DNA of 45,302 nt from Acidimicrobiales bacterium (GCA_036491125.1 DASXCO010000180.1:1-45302); one strand, 5' to 3'; counted from the first letter of the stretch, positions 24,718-33,026 are shown. The notes: generated by a model from the letters alone, not told the origin. Program-made: numbers and translations.

Positions 24718-25644
24718 ATGAGCCGACCTCGGCTCCAGGACGAACGGCCGACAGCAGTCCCGCTGACGCAGCCGCCATCGCCGCCTGGTCCCGCCGAGCT
24801 CGCGGAACGCGCCACCTCCTCACCCCTTCTCATCGTCCGGCTCCTAGCCCGGACGGCATTCGCCCTCGATGCCGCGTTGCAGCCCCGCTGGCGCCGGGTG
24901 CATCACCAGCTCGACCGACTCTGGCCACGGGCCCGCTCCCGCAGGGACGACCGACCAAATGGTTTTCCCTGGGGGCAACCTCCACCGGTCCTGGCGACCC
25001 TCGTCCTGAGCACCTCGCTGGTGACGGTGCTCGCTGCCGCCGGGATCGCACTGGGCCTCGTCCCCGGCCACGGATCCGGAGGACCAGCGAACGCCGGCGC
25101 GTTCGCTGTCTCGGCCACAGGGCACGGGCCGGACGAGCGCCTGACGCGACGCGCACCAACACACGTCGTGGTGGTACCTCCCGCCCCTCCGGCGACGGAC
25201 TCGCTCTCCGGCGCACCGCCCCCTCTGCCTGCCGCGCCCGGACCGCCCGTGGCCGCAGTGCAGCCGGCGCCGGCCCCCGCTGGTCTCATCTGGCCCGTCC
25301 ACGGTCCCGTGGCCCAGGAGTTCGGCCACAACGGTCATCCCGGGATCGATATCGACGCGCCGTACGGCACGCCAATCCACGCCGCTGGCAACGGTGTCGT
25401 CACCTGGGCCGATTGGCAGGGCGGCTACGGCAACTTCGTGCTGATCGACCACGGCAGCGGGCTCGTGACCGGCTACGGGCACCAGTCGCGTATCGCGGTG
25501 ACCCGCGGCCAGAAGGTGAGCCAGGGGGATGTCATCGGGTACGAAGGGTCGACGGGGTACTCCACTGGTCCCCACGTGCACTTCGAGGTGCGCATCAACA
25601 ACGTGCCCCACAACCCGCGTCTGTACGTACCCGGCAACCCGTAG
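24718..25644 (+). CDS. Membrane-anchored M23 family peptidase (LytM-type peptidoglycan hydrolase)
   Basis: The 308-residue protein has a cytosolic N-terminus, a single membrane helix (about 91-113), a Pro/Ala-rich linker and a C-terminal M23 domain. The zinc-binding set is visible: HPGIDID (near residue 206) and the HVHFEV motif near 285, with a GYGHQSRI segment between. M23 domains cleave peptide cross-links in peptidoglycan; some are inactive activators, but here the three metal ligands appear present. The ATG at 24718 has GGAG 6 bases ahead, better than the TTG at 24694. It would act outside the membrane in cell-wall remodelling or division. Confidence 0.88.
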   Translation: MSRPRLQDERPTAVPLTQPPSPPGPAELAERATSSPLLIVRLLARTAFALDAALQPRWRRVHHQLDRLWPRARSRRDDRPNGFPWGQPPPVLATLVLSTSLVTVLAAAGIALGLVPGHGSGGPANAGAFAVSATGHGPDERLTRRAPTHVVVVPPAPPATDSLSGAPPPLPAAPGPPVAAVQPAPAPAGLIWPVHGPVAQEFGHNGHPGIDIDAPYGTPIHAAGNGVVTWADWQGGYGNFVLIDHGSGLVTGYGHQSRIAVTRGQKVSQGDVIGYEGSTGYSTGPHVHFEVRINNVPHNPRLYVPGNP

Positions 25645-25688
25645 GTCGTCAGCCGGCGGCGCGACGGCCAGCCCCGAGCTAAGGTGAC

Positions 25689-25700
25689 GCTGACGTCAGC
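25689..25700. promoter_or_regulatory. Perfect 12-bp palindrome upstream of the P450 gene
   Basis: GCTGACGTCAGC is a perfect palindrome ending 18 bases before the ATG of the P450 gene, next to a TAAGGT element (25679-25684) that could serve as a -10 box. It could be a regulator operator over the transcription start. No regulator gene sits immediately adjacent, so the binding protein is unknown. Confidence 0.4.
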
Positions 25701-25718
25701 GATCAGGGGAGGAGGTCC

Positions 25719-26942
25719 ATGCCGTCGTCCAGCGCCCAGCAGGCCTTCGATCGGACCGTCGGCGGCACGCGGGATCCATGGACCCGATTGGCCACCCTGC
25801 GCCGAGACGACGGGGTTGTCGAGGGCGACATCGTCCCCGACGCTGGCGCGGGCACAGACAGAAGCGGCCGACGGTTCGCGGTCCTCCGCTACGACGACTG
25901 CGCTGGCGTCCTCCGGGACAGCGTGACCTTCTCGTCGCGGGTCTACGAGAGGGTGATGGGCCCCGTCATGGGGCACACGATCCTCGAGATGGACGACCCC
26001 GAGCACGGTCGATTCCGAAGACTGGCGGGTCACGCCTTCCGCCACAAGGCGCTGGAGCGATGGGAGTCGGAGCTCGTCGAGCCCCTCGCCCAGGAGACCA
26101 TCGCTGCGTTCGCCGGGCGTGGTCACGCCGAGCTGGTGCGGGAGCTCACGTTCCCGTTCCCCGTCCAGGTCATCGCCCGCATCCTCGGTCTGCCCCGAGG
26201 CGACTACCCGATGTTCCAGGAGCTCGCGTTCACGCTCACCAGCGTGGGCGCGGGATACCGAGCCAGCCGCCAGGCTTCCGATCAGCTCGGCGCGTACCTC
26301 TTGCCGATTGTCCGCGATCGGCGCGCCCGCCCGGCGGACGACCTCATCAGCGAGCTGGCAGCGGCCGAGATGGATGGCGAGGCGCTCTGCGACGAGGAGA
26401 TCGTCTCCTACCTCCGGCTCCTCCTCCCGGCTGGGTCCGAGACCACCTACTGCTCGATCGGCAACCTCCTCTTCGCCCTGCTCACCCATCGGGACCAGCT
26501 CGAGGACGTACGCGGCGACAGCGCGCTCATGCCCCGAGCGATCGAAGAGCTGTTCCGCTGGGAGCCGGCCATCCCCTTCATCCCTCGTGTAGCCACCCGT
26601 GACGTCAGCATCGCCGAGGTCCCCATCCCAGCCGGTGCCCGTGTGACGGTGTGCCTCGGCTCGGCGAACCGGGACGAGACCCGATTCATCGAGCCCGACC
26701 GATTCGACATCCATCGGCCAGAGCAGCAGCAGCTCGCCTTCGCCTCCGGGCCTCACATGTGCCTGGGGATGCACCTGGCCCGCATGGAGATGCGAGTCGT
26801 GCTCGCCGCGATTCTGGACCGTCTACCCGACATCGAGTTGGCACCCGGTCCAGACGGATCGGATACCGCTGACCCGCATATTCATGGCCTCGGATTCCGC
26901 AAGCCCACCAGCGTCCCGGTGCGGTTCACGCCTCAGCCATAG
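25719..26942 (+). CDS. Cytochrome P450
   Basis: The 407-residue soluble P450 has the oxygen-activating I-helix segment PAGSETTYCSIG, the ExxR pair in EELFRWEPAIPF, and the heme loop FASGPHMCLGMHLARME with proximal Cys348. The Thr of the usual AGxDT motif is kept as SETT. Length matches the bacterial class I type, needing ferredoxin and a reductase partner; none is adjacent. The substrate is unknown. GGGGAGGAGG precedes the ATG at ideal distance. Confidence 0.92.
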   Translation: MPSSSAQQAFDRTVGGTRDPWTRLATLRRDDGVVEGDIVPDAGAGTDRSGRRFAVLRYDDCAGVLRDSVTFSSRVYERVMGPVMGHTILEMDDPEHGRFRRLAGHAFRHKALERWESELVEPLAQETIAAFAGRGHAELVRELTFPFPVQVIARILGLPRGDYPMFQELAFTLTSVGAGYRASRQASDQLGAYLLPIVRDRRARPADDLISELAAAEMDGEALCDEEIVSYLRLLLPAGSETTYCSIGNLLFALLTHRDQLEDVRGDSALMPRAIEELFRWEPAIPFIPRVATRDVSIAEVPIPAGARVTVCLGSANRDETRFIEPDRFDIHRPEQQQLAFASGPHMCLGMHLARMEMRVVLAAILDRLPDIELAPGPDGSDTADPHIHGLGFRKPTSVPVRFTPQP

Positions 26943-27022
26943 AGCGCGAACGGCGCCCATCCCCTCGTAACATACGCGGCAATTCGGGCGCGGCAAAACA
27001 ACGACCATAGACGCAGACGACC

Positions 27023-27037
27023 CGTTGTGTTACAACG
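27023..27037. promoter_or_regulatory. Inverted repeat upstream of the Asn-rich secreted protein
   Basis: CGTTGT and ACAACG flank a 3-base centre at 27029-27031. It sits in the 149-base, AT-richer spacer before the secreted protein gene. A related shorter palindrome (GTTGTGACAAC) occurs at 42092-42102. It could be an operator; there is no direct evidence. Confidence 0.35.
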
Positions 27038-27091
27038 ATGAAAGAACGGCGGGCTCGGCGGAGTCCTATAACAAAAGAGGGGGGAGCAACT

Positions 27092-27760
27092 ATGCCGAAC
27101 ATTCGGCATATCGCGGGCGCGCTGACGCTCGCATCGGGGAGTGTTTCGCTGGGGTTGTTTGCAGCCACGGCGTCGGCTCAGGCAGCGGGTACTGGTGGCA
27201 CAGCTGTCGGAGCCGCTTCCGCAGGTAGTGGCCAGGCCTCGGCGATCGGTGCCGCCACGACAGGGCCCGAAACAACGCCGGGAGGGCCTGGAACAATTCC
27301 GGCAGGGCCGGCCCCAGGTGCTCTGCGATCGCCGGCGCCCACCGGCGGTGGCGGGGGCGGCAACTTCTCGAACAACACCGTGCAGGTCATCGCCGGCAAC
27401 CACACCGGGACATGCTCGCCGGTCGTCGGTCAGCAGGTGAGCGGCGCCAATACCGCTCAGGCCGCCGTCACCAACAACAGTGGCAACGCGAACGACAGCC
27501 CATCCGTCAACAATGGCGACGCGTCCGGCAACGGCAGGGGTACCGGTGGCACCGAGAACCACAACATCACAGCGATCAACCAGAATGTGTCGGTCAGCTG
27601 CTTCAACAACACCACGCCCCAGACCGTGACCAAGACGGTCGTGGTGCCGCAGACCGTGACCAAGACGGTCGTGGTGCCGCAGACCAACACGGTCGTGCAG
27701 CAGGTCCAGCAGGCCCCGGTGGCCTCGGCCGTCACCACGACGGCGCACTTCACCGGCTAG
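27092..27760 (+). CDS. Secreted Gly/Asn/Thr-rich protein of unknown function
   Basis: The 222-residue protein starts MPNIRHIAGALTLASG with a signal peptide to about residue 31 (ASAQA). It then has a Gly/Ala/Pro-rich stretch with a run of six Gly, and a domain rich in Asn, Gln and Val (FSNNTVQVIAGNHTGTC to NHNITAINQNVSVSCFN). Two cysteines bracket this domain and may form a disulfide; the pattern recalls small secreted beta-rich surface proteins. The C-terminus contains two exact repeats of QTVTKTVVVP encoded by a 30-bp duplication. GAGGGGGGAG precedes the ATG. AT content is higher than in neighbours, mainly because of Asn codons. I do not recognise a family. Confidence 0.75.
   Translation: MPNIRHIAGALTLASGSVSLGLFAATASAQAAGTGGTAVGAASAGSGQASAIGAATTGPETTPGGPGTIPAGPAPGALRSPAPTGGGGGGNFSNNTVQVIAGNHTGTCSPVVGQQVSGANTAQAAVTNNSGNANDSPSVNNGDASGNGRGTGGTENHNITAINQNVSVSCFNNTTPQTVTKTVVVPQTVTKTVVVPQTNTVVQQVQQAPVASAVTTTAHFTG
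27620..27679 (+). repeat. Tandem 30-bp repeat inside the secreted protein gene
   Basis: Two identical 30-bp copies (27620-27649 and 27650-27679) begin CAGACCGTGACCAAGACGG and encode QTVTKTVVVP twice. A third, partial copy (CAGACCAACACGGTCGTGC) follows. Because it is in frame with no interruption, it looks like a recent internal duplication able to change copy number. Confidence 0.9.
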
Positions 27761-27781
27761 CACTACCAGTCGAAGTACGGA

Positions 27782-27818
27782 ACAGAGGGCCGCACGCCAT
27801 AGGTGTGCGGCCCTCTGT
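27782..27818 (+). terminator. Strong hairpin after the secreted protein gene
   Basis: A perfect 14-bp stem (27782-27795 paired with 27805-27818, starting ACAGAGGGCCGCAC) encloses a 9-base loop. It sits 22 bases after the stop of the secreted protein gene and ends 38 bases before the L,D-transpeptidase ATG. No T-run follows, so it is an actinobacterial-type hairpin terminator or a processing site. Confidence 0.75.
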
Positions 27819-27855
27819 ACCATTGCTCCAGGAACGAGGGGGGAGGGTTCCGCCA

Positions 27856-28647
27856 ATGTCACGGACCAGGTCGACGATGACGTTCGTCGCAGCGGTTGCC
27901 GCCATTGCCGTTAGTGCCCTGGCCGCTGGCTGCGGCAATAGCAGCGACGCCGCGCAAGCAAAGGCCGCCCTGAGAGCATCGGCGTCGACCAAGGCGCACC
28001 CCACGGCGGTGTCGCGACAGGCGACGCCCGCGGGCCCGCAGTTCCCCGCCTACACGGCCACCGCTCAGGGTCCACAGATCGACGTCCACAGCGCCCCGAA
28101 CGGGCCGACCACGCTCACCCTGAACAGCCCGCTGCCTGAGGGCACACCGCTCACCCTTCTCCTCACGCCGAGCATCGCTCAGACGGCGGGGGGCTGGCTC
28201 CAGGTGTTCCTACCGACCAAGCCCAACGGCAGCACCGGCTGGATTCCCGCGAGCGAGGTGAAGGTGCAGGGCGACCCCTACCGGCTGGTCGTCACCCAGT
28301 CGACGCACCAGCTGAGTATGTACAACCTCGACAACCTCGTGCGCTCCTACCCGATCGCGGTGGGCGCACCGGAGACACCCACGCCCCTCGGCACCTACTA
28401 CATCACCGAGCTGCTCAAGACCACCAACCCCGACGTCTACGGTGACTACGCCTACGGCCTGTCGGGCCACTCCCCGACCCTCACCGACTTCGATGGCTAC
28501 GACGCCGAGATCGGCCTTCACGGCACCGGCGATCCATCCAGCATCGGCCAGAGCGTCAGCCACGGCTGCGTGCGGCTCAACAACGCCGACGTCGACGCCC
28601 TCGTTCCCCTGCTCCCCCTCGGCACGCCGGTCGAGATCCGGGCCTGA
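27856..28647 (+). CDS. L,D-transpeptidase lipoprotein (YkuD domain)
   Basis: This 263-residue protein has a signal peptide ending in the lipobox ALAAGC (Cys near residue 26), so it should be a membrane-anchored lipoprotein. An SH3-like or Ig-like region follows (IDVHSAPNG to GSTGWIPASEV). The YkuD domain begins YRLVVTQSTHQLSMYN and ends with the catalytic SHGCVRLNN (nucleophile Cys238) and a conserved HGTGD. These enzymes form 3-3 peptidoglycan cross-links. GGGGGGAGG precedes the ATG by about 9 bases. It is separated from the preceding gene by a strong hairpin and is probably transcribed on its own. Confidence 0.93.
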   Translation: MSRTRSTMTFVAAVAAIAVSALAAGCGNSSDAAQAKAALRASASTKAHPTAVSRQATPAGPQFPAYTATAQGPQIDVHSAPNGPTTLTLNSPLPEGTPLTLLLTPSIAQTAGGWLQVFLPTKPNGSTGWIPASEVKVQGDPYRLVVTQSTHQLSMYNLDNLVRSYPIAVGAPETPTPLGTYYITELLKTTNPDVYGDYAYGLSGHSPTLTDFDGYDAEIGLHGTGDPSSIGQSVSHGCVRLNNADVDALVPLLPLGTPVEIRA

Positions 28648-28659
28648 GCAGCGGTCGCG

Positions 28660-29070
28660 CTAGCGCCGGCGGGTCTTCCTCGCCGGCCCGGCGACCCGTT
28701 TGGTCTTGGTCGCCTTGGCGGTCTTGGTCGCCTTGGCGGTCTTGGTCGACTTCGCTGCCCGAGCCGCCCGAGCCGGCTTCGCCGGTGCCCTGGCGCCGAC
28801 CCGCCGGCTCACTCTCCCGGCAAGGCCCTCGAGGCACTGCGCCCACGTGCGCTCGCCTACCGCCCACAGCCACAGCTCGTAGTCGTAGCCGCGGAGGATC
28901 GCCGACAGCGCGGCTCGATCCACACCTTGCCCGGCGAGCGCGGGACCCCACGCCTTCCACAGCGGTGTGACGATGAGCCGACCCGAGGCGATCTTCGCCC
29001 GCACCGCATCCGGCTCGCTCGTCACGCGAGCCCGCAGTCCGACCGGCTCGGCGAGCCCCGGCAGCTCCAC
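28660..29070 (-). CDS. Small protein with Lys/Ala/Thr-rich histone-H1-like tail, last gene of the siroheme cassette
   Basis: The 136-residue protein has a globular N-terminal part (about 1-93) with IVTPLWKAWGPALAGQGVDR and YDYELWLWAVGERTWAQCLEG, rich in Trp. A basic tail follows of repeated Lys-Thr/Ala units (about 94-136, including an 18-base DNA repeat read as TKTAKA), like eukaryotic H1 or bacterial HU-type tails. The GTG start lies 5 bases after the FrhB-like gene, so it belongs to the same leftward unit. I do not recognise the N-terminal family. A role in nucleic acid binding is suggested only by the tail. Confidence 0.7.
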   Translation of the reverse strand: MELPGLAEPVGLRARVTSEPDAVRAKIASGRLIVTPLWKAWGPALAGQGVDRAALSAILRGYDYELWLWAVGERTWAQCLEGLAGRVSRRVGARAPAKPARAARAAKSTKTAKATKTAKATKTKRVAGPARKTRRR

Positions 29071-29075
29071 GAGGC

Positions 29076-30368
29076 TCAGCGCTCTCGAAAGACGGGAGCC
29101 CGGTCGGTGTCCGCATACGACCGGAGGTGCTCCTCGAAGTCGACGAACAGCGACCCATCAGGGTCGAAGGGCCTCGAGAGCGTCTGGAGAGCGATCTTCT
29201 TGTCGAAGCCGCTCAGCTTGTGGAGCGGCTCGACCGCGTCGAGGCCCCGAACCTCCAGCCGGTCTCTCGCCAGCTCGAAGGCCGTGCGACCGGGCTCGGT
29301 GCGCACCAGGACGCTCGAGTACCCCTCGTCGCTCCCGACACTGCCGACCGAGATGTCGGCCCCGTGGCCCAAGAAGTCGGCGCACTCGTCGCAGCCCTTG
29401 AGGGCGGCACCGTGGAAGTCGCGCACGGGTTCGTCCACGAGGCGGTTCCCCTCGCGGTCCTCGACGATCATCCGACCGTGGATGACGTCCACCTTGCCCA
29501 CCTGGGACAGCAGAAGTCCTCGCTCGTCTCGCAGCTCGCGAAGCATGAGACCCCGGTAGTCGAAGCTCTTGGTGCACAACAGGGCGATCGTGAGCACGAC
29601 AGCCTCGACCCGCGACTTGCCCCAGGTCCACGGCCGGGCCTGCATGGCTCTGATCCCTTGCACCTCGCACGGCGTGCCGACCACGGCGATCCGTGGATCG
29701 GGGGGAAGGTCGTGGCGATCAAGATCCAGATGACCAAGGGCCATGGTCTGGTTGTAGAAGCTGCCGGCCGAAGCCGCGACCTCGTCGGGCGTCCGGGCCA
29801 GGTGGGCGACGCCCTTCCACGGCTTGTTGTCGTCCTCGCGCGCCAGCAGCACGCCGTCCAGGTGGCCGGCCTCGAGGGCGGCAACGAGGATGGCGCTCAC
29901 CACGCCTCCGTCCTGGGCTCCCGACATGCCGCCGGCCACCCGGGCCGTGTGCGAGTCCCGCACGACGCCCAGCCCGTTGCTCGCCGGTCCCCCGGTGATC
30001 GTCCACCCCGAGTCTGCACCATCAGGCGGCGGGCTGACTGCGTCTGCCCGCCCTCGCGCCCCGTTGCCGTTGCGGCGGGATGACAGGGTGACCGGTGTCT
30101 CCTCGATGAGCGGCCAGGTCGCCTCGTAGCGCAACCCACCCCGCGGGCAGAAGTCCCAGCACAGCGAGCAGCCCGTGCACATCTTCACCAGCTCGGGCAG
30201 ATCGTCGGTACCGATGCCGATCGAGTCGGAGGGGCACACCGCGACGCAGGCGCCACACTGGATGCAGCGCTCAGCATCGATGACCGCCGCCTCGAGCTCC
30301 CAGAACCAGGTCTTGCCGGGCGCCTCCTCGGCGCCGCTCATCTCCTCGCGGATGGTGAAGCCGGCCAT
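29076..30368 (-). CDS. FrhB-type coenzyme F420 dehydrogenase/hydrogenase beta subunit with N-terminal 2[4Fe-4S] ferredoxin domain
   Basis: The 430-residue protein has an N-terminal ferredoxin-like domain. Cys35, 38, 41 and 45 (CIQCGACVAVCP) and Cys64, 67, 70 and 74 (CTGCSLCWDFCP) would hold two 4Fe-4S clusters. The FrhB core (about 150-420) has VVGTPCEVQGIRAMQ, KGCDECADFLGHGADISVG and SVLVRTEPG, matching the family that moves electrons between F420 (via FAD) and iron-sulfur carriers. I chose the ATG at 30368, which overlaps the NirA-like stop by one base (TGATG). The stretch between domains is variable. The pairing implies that it feeds electrons to the siroheme enzyme; F420H2 as donor is inferred from the family. 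Confidence 0.88.
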   Translation of the reverse strand: MAGFTIREEMSGAEEAPGKTWFWELEAAVIDAERCIQCGACVAVCPSDSIGIGTDDLPELVKMCTGCSLCWDFCPRGGLRYEATWPLIEETPVTLSSRRNGNGARGRADAVSPPPDGADSGWTITGGPASNGLGVVRDSHTARVAGGMSGAQDGGVVSAILVAALEAGHLDGVLLAREDDNKPWKGVAHLARTPDEVAASAGSFYNQTMALGHLDLDRHDLPPDPRIAVVGTPCEVQGIRAMQARPWTWGKSRVEAVVLTIALLCTKSFDYRGLMLRELRDERGLLLSQVGKVDVIHGRMIVEDREGNRLVDEPVRDFHGAALKGCDECADFLGHGADISVGSVGSDEGYSSVLVRTEPGRTAFELARDRLEVRGLDAVEPLHKLSGFDKKIALQTLSRPFDPDGSLFVDFEEHLRSYADTDRAPVFRER

Positions 30369-32029
30369 CAGGCGGACCCGTTCAGCGTCGCCCGCACGTC
30401 GGCGTTGGCCACCCGCCGGGACCACCGATGGAACGGCTCGTCGTCCGCGCGCTCGGCTTGGTAGCGACGCAACACCCGCACCAGGGCGTCGGGCACGTCG
30501 TCGATGGGCTTGGCGCCTTCGACCCAGTCGGTGAACCTGGCCTCTGCGCCCAGGCTGCCCCCGACGCCGATGTCGACCGCCTCGGAGATCCGATCAGGCA
30601 GGTGCGCCGTCTCCCCACGGAAGCCGATGTCGGCGATCTGGGGCTGGGCGCACGATGCCGGGCACCCCGAGAAGTGCATGCGGACGATGCCGTCGCCGTT
30701 GCTGCTCCCGTTCGCCCCAGTCCAGTCGGCGCCCAGCTCGTCGTCGAGGAAACGGGCCCACTGCGTGGCGCGCGCCTTGGTCTCGACCACGGCGAAGCGA
30801 CAGAACTCGCTGCCCGTGCAGGCGGCAACGCCGCGGGTGAAAGGCCCAGGGTTGGGACTGTGGACCCCGAGCAGCGGCTCGGCCAGCAGATCGTCGAGGC
30901 GATCCTCGGGCACTCCCGGGAGAACCAGGTTCTGATCTGTCGCCAGCCGCAGCTGGCCGTCCCCGTAGGTCTCGGCCAGTCGGGCCGCCTCGATGAGGTC
31001 CCCTCCCGACATCCGGCCCACGGTCACGCTCAATCCCACGTAGAACCGCCCTCGCTGACGCTCGGCGTGGACACCCACGTGGTCGCCGCGGTAGCGCCGG
31101 GTCAGCTGCTCTCCGGCGGGTGCGAGCGCAACCGCACTCCTTGCCCCCAGTTCGGCGCGAAATCCCTCGGGCCCGAGCTCCTGGACCAGATACCGCATCC
31201 GGCAGATGCCGCGGTTCTCCCGATTTCCCAGCTCACCGTAGAGCTGGGCGATGGCCCTGGTGAGCTCCACGGCCTGCTCGGGCCGAACGAAGACGTCGAT
31301 GTCCGACGCCATGCGGGGCCCGTCGGACAGTCCCCCGCCGACGAGGACGTTGAACCCGACAGTTCCGTCCTCGGCGCGAGCGGGCCACATCCCGATGTCG
31401 TTGATCTCGGCCTGGGCGCAGTCCTCACGGCACCCCGTGACGCTCATCTTGAACTTGCGGGGCAGGTTGGCGTACTCGCGGTTCCCGGTGAAGAAGTTGG
31501 AGATGGCGGAGGCGACGGGCGAGGCATCGAAGACCTCCTCGGCGTCGATCCCGGCGACCGGGCAGCACAGCACGTTGCGGGCCGAGTCGCCGCACGCCTG
31601 CACGGTGACCACGCCGACCGACTCCAACCGTCGCCAGATCTCGGGCACGTCCCCGATGCGGATCCAGTGCAGCTGCACGTCCTGGCGCGTCGTCAGGTCG
31701 CAGAAGCCGTCTCCGAACGCCGGGTTGGGCTCCGGGCCGCGAGCGAACTGCTCCGCGATCTCGCCGATGGTCCGGGCCTGGACGGCGCTGAGGCGACCCC
31801 CCGGAACCTTGATGCGCACCATGAACGCATCCCCGCCCTGACGCTGGGGATAGAGGCCCACCCACTTGAGCCGCTCCTGCTCACCGTCAACGGCGGCGAT
31901 GGCCTCGGGGCCCTCTTTGGCGTAGCGGTCGATGACGGCCTGGTAGACGTCGAGGGGGGGGCGCGCCAGCTTGATCCGCTCGACTTCGTTGAGCTTTCCC
32001 ACCGTCCGAAACGGCCGTAGGAACTCCAT
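30368..32029 (-). CDS. NirA-type siroheme nitrite or sulfite reductase
   Basis: The 553-residue enzyme has the two-repeat nitrite/sulfite reductase ferredoxin-like fold. Cys404 and Cys410 (CTGSEFC) and Cys456 and Cys460 (CPASC) are the 4Fe-4S and siroheme-binding cysteines. The CTGxEFC form followed by AVVETK is nearer to nitrite reductase and mycobacterial NirA/SirA than to CysI. Other matches are WVGLYPQRQ, DLTTRQDVQLHWI, VQACGDSARNVLCCPVAG and VTGCREDCAQAEINDIG. These enzymes carry out six-electron reduction of nitrite to ammonia or sulfite to sulfide; which one cannot be told. ATG at 32029; the ribosome-binding site is weak. It is first in the unit and directly coupled to the FrhB gene. 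Confidence 0.92.
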   Translation of the reverse strand: MEFLRPFRTVGKLNEVERIKLARPPLDVYQAVIDRYAKEGPEAIAAVDGEQERLKWVGLYPQRQGGDAFMVRIKVPGGRLSAVQARTIGEIAEQFARGPEPNPAFGDGFCDLTTRQDVQLHWIRIGDVPEIWRRLESVGVVTVQACGDSARNVLCCPVAGIDAEEVFDASPVASAISNFFTGNREYANLPRKFKMSVTGCREDCAQAEINDIGMWPARAEDGTVGFNVLVGGGLSDGPRMASDIDVFVRPEQAVELTRAIAQLYGELGNRENRGICRMRYLVQELGPEGFRAELGARSAVALAPAGEQLTRRYRGDHVGVHAERQRGRFYVGLSVTVGRMSGGDLIEAARLAETYGDGQLRLATDQNLVLPGVPEDRLDDLLAEPLLGVHSPNPGPFTRGVAACTGSEFCRFAVVETKARATQWARFLDDELGADWTGANGSSNGDGIVRMHFSGCPASCAQPQIADIGFRGETAHLPDRISEAVDIGVGGSLGAEARFTDWVEGAKPIDDVPDALVRVLRRYQAERADDEPFHRWSRRVANADVRATLNGSA

Positions 32030-32154
32030 CGATCCCGGTCCTCGACTGAGCAGATGGTCCGGGCTCGGCCACCCGGGCGCAGGCCCGCGATCCTAGCGTG
32101 ATTTCTGACTAACCTGATCAACTATTGAGGATTTGGGGCGAAACGGGCTCGGCG

Positions 32155-32982
32155 TCACCTCCGCCCCGCGCCCACGCGAGCGAGCCGATCCGACACCGAG
32201 ATCGGGAGGAGCCGGTTGAGCGCCCACCCCAGCTTGGCCTCGGGTGAGACGGGGACCAGGGCGCGGTCGTGCTCGACGGCGGCGAGAATCGCCATGGCCA
32301 CCCGCGACGGCTGGTAGTTCCGTCGTCGGAACACGGTGGCAAGACGGCGCACCTGGGCGGGATCGGCTCCCCGGAACCGCGCCCGGGAGATGATCGGGGT
32401 GTTGACGATTCCCGGGCAGATCACCGACACCCCCACCCCCTGGCGGTACCAGTCGGCCCGTAAGCAGCGCGAGAACGCCAGCACGGCGGCCTTGCTGGTG
32501 ACATAGCCGGCCTCGTTGGCCGTGGTCGTGTATGCGAGTCCCGACGCCATGTTGACGACGTGCCCCCTGCCGCGGGCCACCATGGCGGGCCCGAACGCCT
32601 GGCATCCGTGGATCACCCCCATCAGGTTGATCCCGAGGATCCACTCCCAGTCCGACGGCTCCATGTCGAGGAAGCGGGCGGACATGCCCACGCCCGCGTT
32701 GTTGACCAGCACTTCCAACGGCCCGTGGACGCCGTGGACCTTCTCCGCCAGCTCGGTCATTGCCCCGCGGTCGGCCACGTCCACCCCGAAGGCGTCGGCC
32801 GGTGGGCCGATCCCCGAGCAGTCGGCAGCCGTGGCCTCGGCCCCCGCCTGGTCGATGTCCACCGCCAGGACGGACGCGCCGACCCGGGCGAAGGCGAGCG
32901 CCGTCTCCCGCCCGATGCCGCTGGCGGCGCCGGTGACCAGGACGGGCCCCGCGGATGGATCTGCGCTCGGTCTGGTCGGCAA
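32155..32982 (-). CDS. Short-chain dehydrogenase/reductase
   Basis: The 275-residue SDR has VLVTGAASGIGRETA (about residues 14-28), the VDID acidic cofactor turn favouring NAD, LVNNAGVGMSARFL, the Ser in VVNMASGLAYTTT and YVTSKAAVL. VICPGIVNTPI is the standard post-catalytic segment. The TTG start at 32982 is preceded by GAGGAG, and TTG gives a normal N-terminus. It is followed (leftward) by 125 bases before the NirA-like ATG and preceded by the locus C repeat. Substrate unknown; it may work with the AurF-type protein upstream, as both run the same way. Confidence 0.86.
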   Translation of the reverse strand: MPTRPSADPSAGPVLVTGAASGIGRETALAFARVGASVLAVDIDQAGAEATAADCSGIGPPADAFGVDVADRGAMTELAEKVHGVHGPLEVLVNNAGVGMSARFLDMEPSDWEWILGINLMGVIHGCQAFGPAMVARGRGHVVNMASGLAYTTTANEAGYVTSKAAVLAFSRCLRADWYRQGVGVSVICPGIVNTPIISRARFRGADPAQVRRLATVFRRRNYQPSRVAMAILAAVEHDRALVPVSPEAKLGWALNRLLPISVSDRLARVGAGRR

Positions 32983-33026
32983 TGGGGCTCCTCGGGTCGC
33001 CGGGGTGCCGACGCTATCGAGTGGAT

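Noticed and set aside
27620-27679. Possible CRISPR-like repeat
   Set aside because: The two copies are contiguous without spacers and in frame in a coding sequence, so it is an internal duplication.
30428-32020. 530-codon open frame on the plus strand
   Set aside because: It runs antisense to the NirA-like gene, which has clear catalytic motifs, and its own translation shows none.
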